Part shown: positions 60,586 to 64,000 of the stretch, piece by piece
How the letters are laid out: every line of letters begins with the position of its first letter
Numbering within the stretch: the stretch's first letter is position 1
NCBI RefSeq assembly: GCF_019656075.1
Contig: NZ_BPKZ01000006.1
Location: forward strand, 48,325 to 112,324
DNA from: Leuconostoc palmae
Lineage (GTDB): Bacteria; Bacillota; Bacilli; Lactobacillales; Lactobacillaceae
Direction: 5' to 3'
Length of the DNA: 64,000 nt
The notes under the pieces: model-generated
Databases searched by the model: none
Told to the model about the DNA's origin: nothing
Seen by the model: only the letters and a program-made list of their open reading frames with translations
Program-made: the position numbers and the translations under genes

Positions 60586-60786
60586 ATGTCGAATGATGAA
60601 GATAAAAATAAAAAAGTTTCAATATTAAATGAAGATATACAAACTAAAATAGATTATGAAAAAGAAAATATAATACGTGCTAATAAAAAGAAAGGATTAG
60701 GTAAGGCACAACTTTTTTTTACAATAATAATGGGGCTAGTTGTTTTATTTGGAATTGTGTACACATTAGTTTCGCAATTAAAGTAA
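60586..60786 (+). CDS. Small single-helix membrane protein, Asp4-like candidate
   Basis: A 66-residue protein with a charged N-terminal half (residues 1-40, rich in Lys, Asp, Glu). One C-terminal membrane helix (LFFTIIMGLVVLFGIVYTLV) is followed by only four residues. This size and layout match Asp4, the SecE-like accessory subunit of streptococcal SRR loci, which sits in the same neighbourhood. AAGGAG lies 11 bases before the ATG; a TTG three bases earlier is also possible. No Asp5 candidate follows. Homology is proposed from layout and position, not proven. Confidence 0.65.
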   Translation: MSNDEDKNKKVSILNEDIQTKIDYEKENIIRANKKKGLGKAQLFFTIIMGLVVLFGIVYTLVSQLK

Positions 60787-60816
60787 TGTGAAATCAGTTT
60801 TTGGGGGATGACGATT

Positions 60817-61761
60817 ATGAAAGATAAAATTTTTTATTCTGGTGTAAATGCTATCTATCCAGATATTGCTTCACTTGATTTGCAAATTAGTACAAATATG
60901 GTAAATGTTGCTTTTGACCGTGAAAGGTTGGAAGAAATTAGACGTTCTAGAAATATTTCTGTTAACAATATGGCCAAAAGAATAGGATTAAGTCGTTCAC
61001 GATATTACAGATGGCTGGATAATGAAATTGATTTACCAATGGATCTACTAATTAGTATGCAAAAGCTTTTAGTTTTAACCGATTATGAGTTTTTATCGTT
61101 ATTTGGTCAGCCTAATGATGAATATATTCAAGTAACAGCAATGTTAGCTTATAATGCACTGTTATTGACTGAAGATAATTGTCTTGTTTTGAGGGATAAT
61201 TTGGTCAAACATCAAAATAGTAGTTTGAAGAATGATCCGTATTTATTATTATTAGATTTTTCAAATTTATGTATTTTTTACGTTAAAGAAGATTGTGATG
61301 ACGAATTTAATCAGTTATTTGATCACTTGATAAATTTAATTTTTATAAGAGATATTTGGACAACGATTGATGCATTAGTTTTAGTTACAATGGCATATAT
61401 GTCTCCAAAGAGAGTTTTTCCGTTTTTTTCAGAATTATTAAACATTCTCGGGAATTTAAAATTTACAATTAGTTCCAAACACAGATTTTTTTTAATATTT
61501 GATTTATTTTGTATTGCAGTTAATGCTGACAATAAAAAATTGTCTTTTGAAAGTTTTCAAAAATTAAATATGGTTAGTTACGGTGTTAATGACTGGAAAA
61601 TGTCTTTTGTAAATGAGATGTCACATATTATGATTGATAATTGGGACGATAGGGATAATGCAGTTATAAAATTAAAAAAGCTTGTAAACAACATTTTATT
61701 TTTAAACGATAAAAACTTTGAAGAAAAAGTAAATCATTTAATTAATAATTACAGCAAATAA
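60817..61761 (+). CDS. Rgg/MutR-like transcriptional regulator
   Basis: A 314-residue protein with an N-terminal HTH_XRE domain at about residues 31-80 (LEEIRRSRNISVNNMAKRIG, then LSRSRYYRWLDNEIDLP). A long, all-helical, repeat-like C-terminus follows in the style of Rgg/MutR/PlcR peptide-sensing regulators. No peptide pheromone gene is evident nearby. I choose ATG 60817, nine bases after GGGGG; ATG 60808 is too close to that site. The last codons lie inside the palindrome that precedes the adhesin gene, so it may control the adhesin or the locus (inference). Confidence 0.75.
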   Translation: MKDKIFYSGVNAIYPDIASLDLQISTNMVNVAFDRERLEEIRRSRNISVNNMAKRIGLSRSRYYRWLDNEIDLPMDLLISMQKLLVLTDYEFLSLFGQPNDEYIQVTAMLAYNALLLTEDNCLVLRDNLVKHQNSSLKNDPYLLLLDFSNLCIFYVKEDCDDEFNQLFDHLINLIFIRDIWTTIDALVLVTMAYMSPKRVFPFFSELLNILGNLKFTISSKHRFFLIFDLFCIAVNADNKKLSFESFQKLNMVSYGVNDWKMSFVNEMSHIMIDNWDDRDNAVIKLKKLVNNILFLNDKNFEEKVNHLINNYSK

Positions 61762-61805
61762 AAATGTCCCATTAATGGGACATTTTTATTTGCTGTAATT
61801 ATTAA
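61742..61805. terminator. 64-base perfect palindrome, probable strong terminator
   Basis: Bases 61742-61773 are the exact reverse complement of 61774-61805, with no mismatch or spacer. The centre is TGTCCCATTAATGGGACA flanked by A5/T5 runs, as in an intrinsic terminator active on both strands. The left arm contains the last codons and stop of the regulator gene. The central 18 bases could also be an operator. It separates the biosynthetic operon from the adhesin gene. Confidence 0.85.
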
Positions 61806-61850
61806 AGTTAAAATAGAAAATAATAACCTAATTACATTGAAGGAAGATAT

Positions 61851-64000
61851 ATGAAAAGATTAAAATTAGCCAGATCTCAAGAATCTAAAACACGATTCAA
61901 GATGTATAAATCTGGTAAACAGTGGCTATTCTCCGGTTTGACGATGATCGGTGGCTTAGTAGGGTCACAATTAGTGGGTAATACCTCAGTATCAGCTGAC
62001 ACAACAAGTGATACATCAGGAACCACTAAGGAAAATACAAGTGACACGCTGGTTACCAAAACAACAGCAACAATTCCAGCTGATAAAAGTATCGCAAATA
62101 GTAATGCTAACACAGCAGCAAGTGCAAGCCCAGCAAGTACAACGACAGCTGCTTCGACATCAAGTGTCGCAACAGCAATAGATAGTCATTCACTATCAAC
62201 TAGTGCTTCAGTTTCACAAAGCATGTCAGTGGTGAGTGAATCAACTAGCTTATCAGCTTTTACAAGTACTTCAGCATCATTGAAGGATTCAACATCCGTT
62301 AGTGATTCAGCATCGGTTAAACAAAGTCAATCACATGATAGTTCAAAGAGTAGTACGACTGATCAAGTTAAGCAAAGTACTACAGGTAGTACACAAAATA
62401 GTACTTTAGGGACATCAACAGTTGTCGCACCAGTGACAGCACCAGTGGCTAATCAGACAACAGCAGCTGTTAATCAAGAAGTTGCACAATTACAAACAAA
62501 ATTGCAAGATGGCAAGACAGTTGCCTTTGACCAAAAGGCCAATGAGTTGGTGATTTCAATGCCACGAACAGCCGTTGTGCCAATTTTGACAACAGCTGAA
62601 AAAACAGCTGCTAGTAATGCTGCTCAAAAAATAGGAGCGGTTGTGCGAGTTGATTCAAGTAATTCAACAGATGAACATTCTAATATACCATCGCAGTATA
62701 AGAGTGTCTCAAAAGAGAATAATAGTGAAGGCGTTGTGAAATATCTCACAGCGAATAATTTGATTAATTCAGTGTCAATTAACAATGCGGATTTTAAAAA
62801 TACATTAAAAAATTCTCACACAGCATTGTTAGCAACAGCTCCTCAGTATGATAAACCTTCTAAAGCTCCAATTTGGTTTTTGTTCATGTATTGGAGATCT
62901 GGTTTTATTCAACAACCACAAAGCTTAAACACTGTTGTTAATAAAAGTTACAGTTTATTCGGAGAAACAACACCTTCTTTCTATAGTACTAGTTATCAGT
63001 GGTATGTACGCAATCCCGTAACGGGGCAGTGGTCTACAGTTAATGGTGGAACGTCATCGACTTTAACGACTACTCAATCCACTGCTGGCAAATATTATTA
63101 TCAATTGCAAGCACAAATAAACAGACCATTTAGATCAACGCTATGGCTATGGTCACAAGTAGTAGCGGTAAATGTTGAGCAACAACAAGTTAATGCAACA
63201 GGTATAATCGCATCACTTGATAATAATTATTTGTGGTCAGGTACAGGTCAAACAACCTATGCGCATGTCACAACAACCCCATCAAACGCAACATCAAAAG
63301 TCACCTGGACAACTAGTAATCCATCAATTGCAACTGTGGATCAATATGGACAAGTAACTGCAGGAAACAACAATGGGCAGGTGCAAGTAATAGCTACTGT
63401 TACTAATCCTGATGGCACGAGTCATTCATCTTCTGTCAATTTGACTATTGGAAGAGGACTAGAAAATCAAACTGTTACAGAACGAAATAGTGCACAATTT
63501 AATGTCCAAGGTGTTAACGTCCCATCTGGTGCAAGTGTAAAGTATGAGTGGCATAAAAAATCAGCAATTGGTGGGCGCGATACTGTAGTTGCCACTGGCC
63601 CTTCATCGTTATATACTACACCAGCTACCACCATGCAAAATAATGGTGATAAATATTATGTCAACGTAAATGTGACATACAATGGAACTACAAAACAATT
63701 AACTTCCAATACAGCAACATTGACAGTGATACCAAGTGCAAGTGACAGTGCTTCAATCAGTGCAAGTACAAGTACTTCAACAAGTACTGCAAGTGCAAGC
63801 AATTCAGCAAGCACAAGCACCTCAACAAGTACTGCAAGTGACAGTGCCTCAATCAGTGCAAGTACAAGTACTTCAGCAAGTACTGCAAGTGACAGTGCTT
63901 CAATCAGTGCAAGTACAAGTACTTCAGCAAGTACTGCAAGTGACAGTGCTTCAATCAGTGCAAGTACAAGTACTTCAGCAAGTACTGCAAGTGACAGTGC
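61851..64000 (+). CDS. Serine-rich repeat adhesin, 5' part (runs off the edge)
   Basis: An open frame of 716 codons with no stop, clearly the substrate of the accessory Sec system. A KxYKxGKxW signal (KMYKSGKQW, residues 17-25) and hydrophobic segment end near VSA/DT at residue 49/50. A Ser/Thr/Ala-rich first repeat region covers about residues 50-200. Residues 200-445 are a non-repetitive, probably ligand-binding part. A bacterial Ig-like group 2 domain covers about 447-530 (SKVTWTTSNPSIATVDQYG), and another Ig-like domain reaches about 628. From 630 the second serine-rich region starts. The LPxTG anchor would lie outside the window. GAAGGAAG precedes the ATG. Confidence 0.93.
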   Translation, partial: MKRLKLARSQESKTRFKMYKSGKQWLFSGLTMIGGLVGSQLVGNTSVSADTTSDTSGTTKENTSDTLVTKTTATIPADKSIANSNANTAASASPASTTTAASTSSVATAIDSHSLSTSASVSQSMSVVSESTSLSAFTSTSASLKDSTSVSDSASVKQSQSHDSSKSSTTDQVKQSTTGSTQNSTLGTSTVVAPVTAPVANQTTAAVNQEVAQLQTKLQDGKTVAFDQKANELVISMPRTAVVPILTTAEKTAASNAAQKIGAVVRVDSSNSTDEHSNIPSQYKSVSKENNSEGVVKYLTANNLINSVSINNADFKNTLKNSHTALLATAPQYDKPSKAPIWFLFMYWRSGFIQQPQSLNTVVNKSYSLFGETTPSFYSTSYQWYVRNPVTGQWSTVNGGTSSTLTTTQSTAGKYYYQLQAQINRPFRSTLWLWSQVVAVNVEQQQVNATGIIASLDNNYLWSGTGQTTYAHVTTTPSNATSKVTWTTSNPSIATVDQYGQVTAGNNNGQVQVIATVTNPDGTSHSSSVNLTIGRGLENQTVTERNSAQFNVQGVNVPSGASVKYEWHKKSAIGGRDTVVATGPSSLYTTPATTMQNNGDKYYVNVNVTYNGTTKQLTSNTATLTVIPSASDSASISASTSTSTSTASASNSASTSTSTSTASDSASISASTSTSASTASDSASISASTSTSASTASDSASISASTSTSASTASDS
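63744..64000 (+). repeat. 51-base tandem repeats in the adhesin gene
   Basis: From GAC at 63744 the sequence becomes repetitive. Units starting at 63840, 63891, 63942 and 63993 are exactly 51 bases apart, and the 63744-63839 stretch holds a 96-base variant start. One unit encodes DSASISASTSTSASTAS. The units differ by very few bases. The array continues past the edge. Confidence 0.95.

Noticed and set aside
63744..64000. Regular repeats as a CRISPR array
   Set aside because: The 51-base units are directly joined without spacers and encode a serine-rich protein in frame.

Overview
The window is a low-GC Gram-positive chromosome segment, best matched to Leuconostocaceae and probably Leuconostoc. 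The evidence is the compact ATGA-coupled operons, AGGAGG-type ribosome binding sites, the mevalonate isoprenoid pathway (mvaD, mvaK2, type 2 fni), PolC, RecD2, a two-subunit-dependent PurL with PurS and PurQ, and a KxYKxGKxW-type surface protein. The genus is inferred from gene content, not from a marker gene.

Bases 1-16226 are mostly purine synthesis. The run purC(partial)-purS-purQ-purL-purF-purM-purN-purH is tightly overlapped. It is followed by a Nudix gene, then purD and fhs, then an esterase and an OxlT-like transporter, then purB-hpt. CGAAC motifs resembling PurR boxes precede purD and purB. Bases 16238-19268 (minus strand) hold the lower mevalonate pathway without mevalonate kinase.

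Bases 19439-47554 are core housekeeping: an AI-2E family transporter, trmL, tRNA-Glu(UUC), ftsK, adenine deaminase with a coupled unknown gene (minus strand), glmS, uppS-cdsA-rseP-proS, polC, psiE-like, rbsK-rsmF, a BMP-family binding protein without a lipobox, DUF1831, a histidine phosphatase, recD2, a divergent PRPP synthetase, an SGNH hydrolase and an aldo/keto reductase. Convergent genes share bidirectional terminators that run into coding ends.

Bases 47586-64000 are an accessory island dedicated to making, glycosylating and exporting one serine-rich repeat adhesin. An AraC-type regulator, broken by one frameshift, diverges from secY2-asp1-asp2-asp3-secA2-gtfA-gtfB-gtfC and a 66-residue Asp4-like membrane protein. 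An Rgg-like regulator follows, then a perfect 64-base palindrome, then the adhesin gene, which runs off the right edge inside 51-base serine repeats. In such systems GtfA/GtfB add GlcNAc to the Ser/Thr repeats in the cytoplasm, a GtfC-type enzyme extends the glycan, Asp1-3 help modify and target the glycoprotein, and SecA2/SecY2 export it. The island looks more AT-rich than the core genes, which by eye suggests acquisition.

No CRISPR array, insertion sequence or prophage was found. No gene-free stretch exceeds 300 bases.
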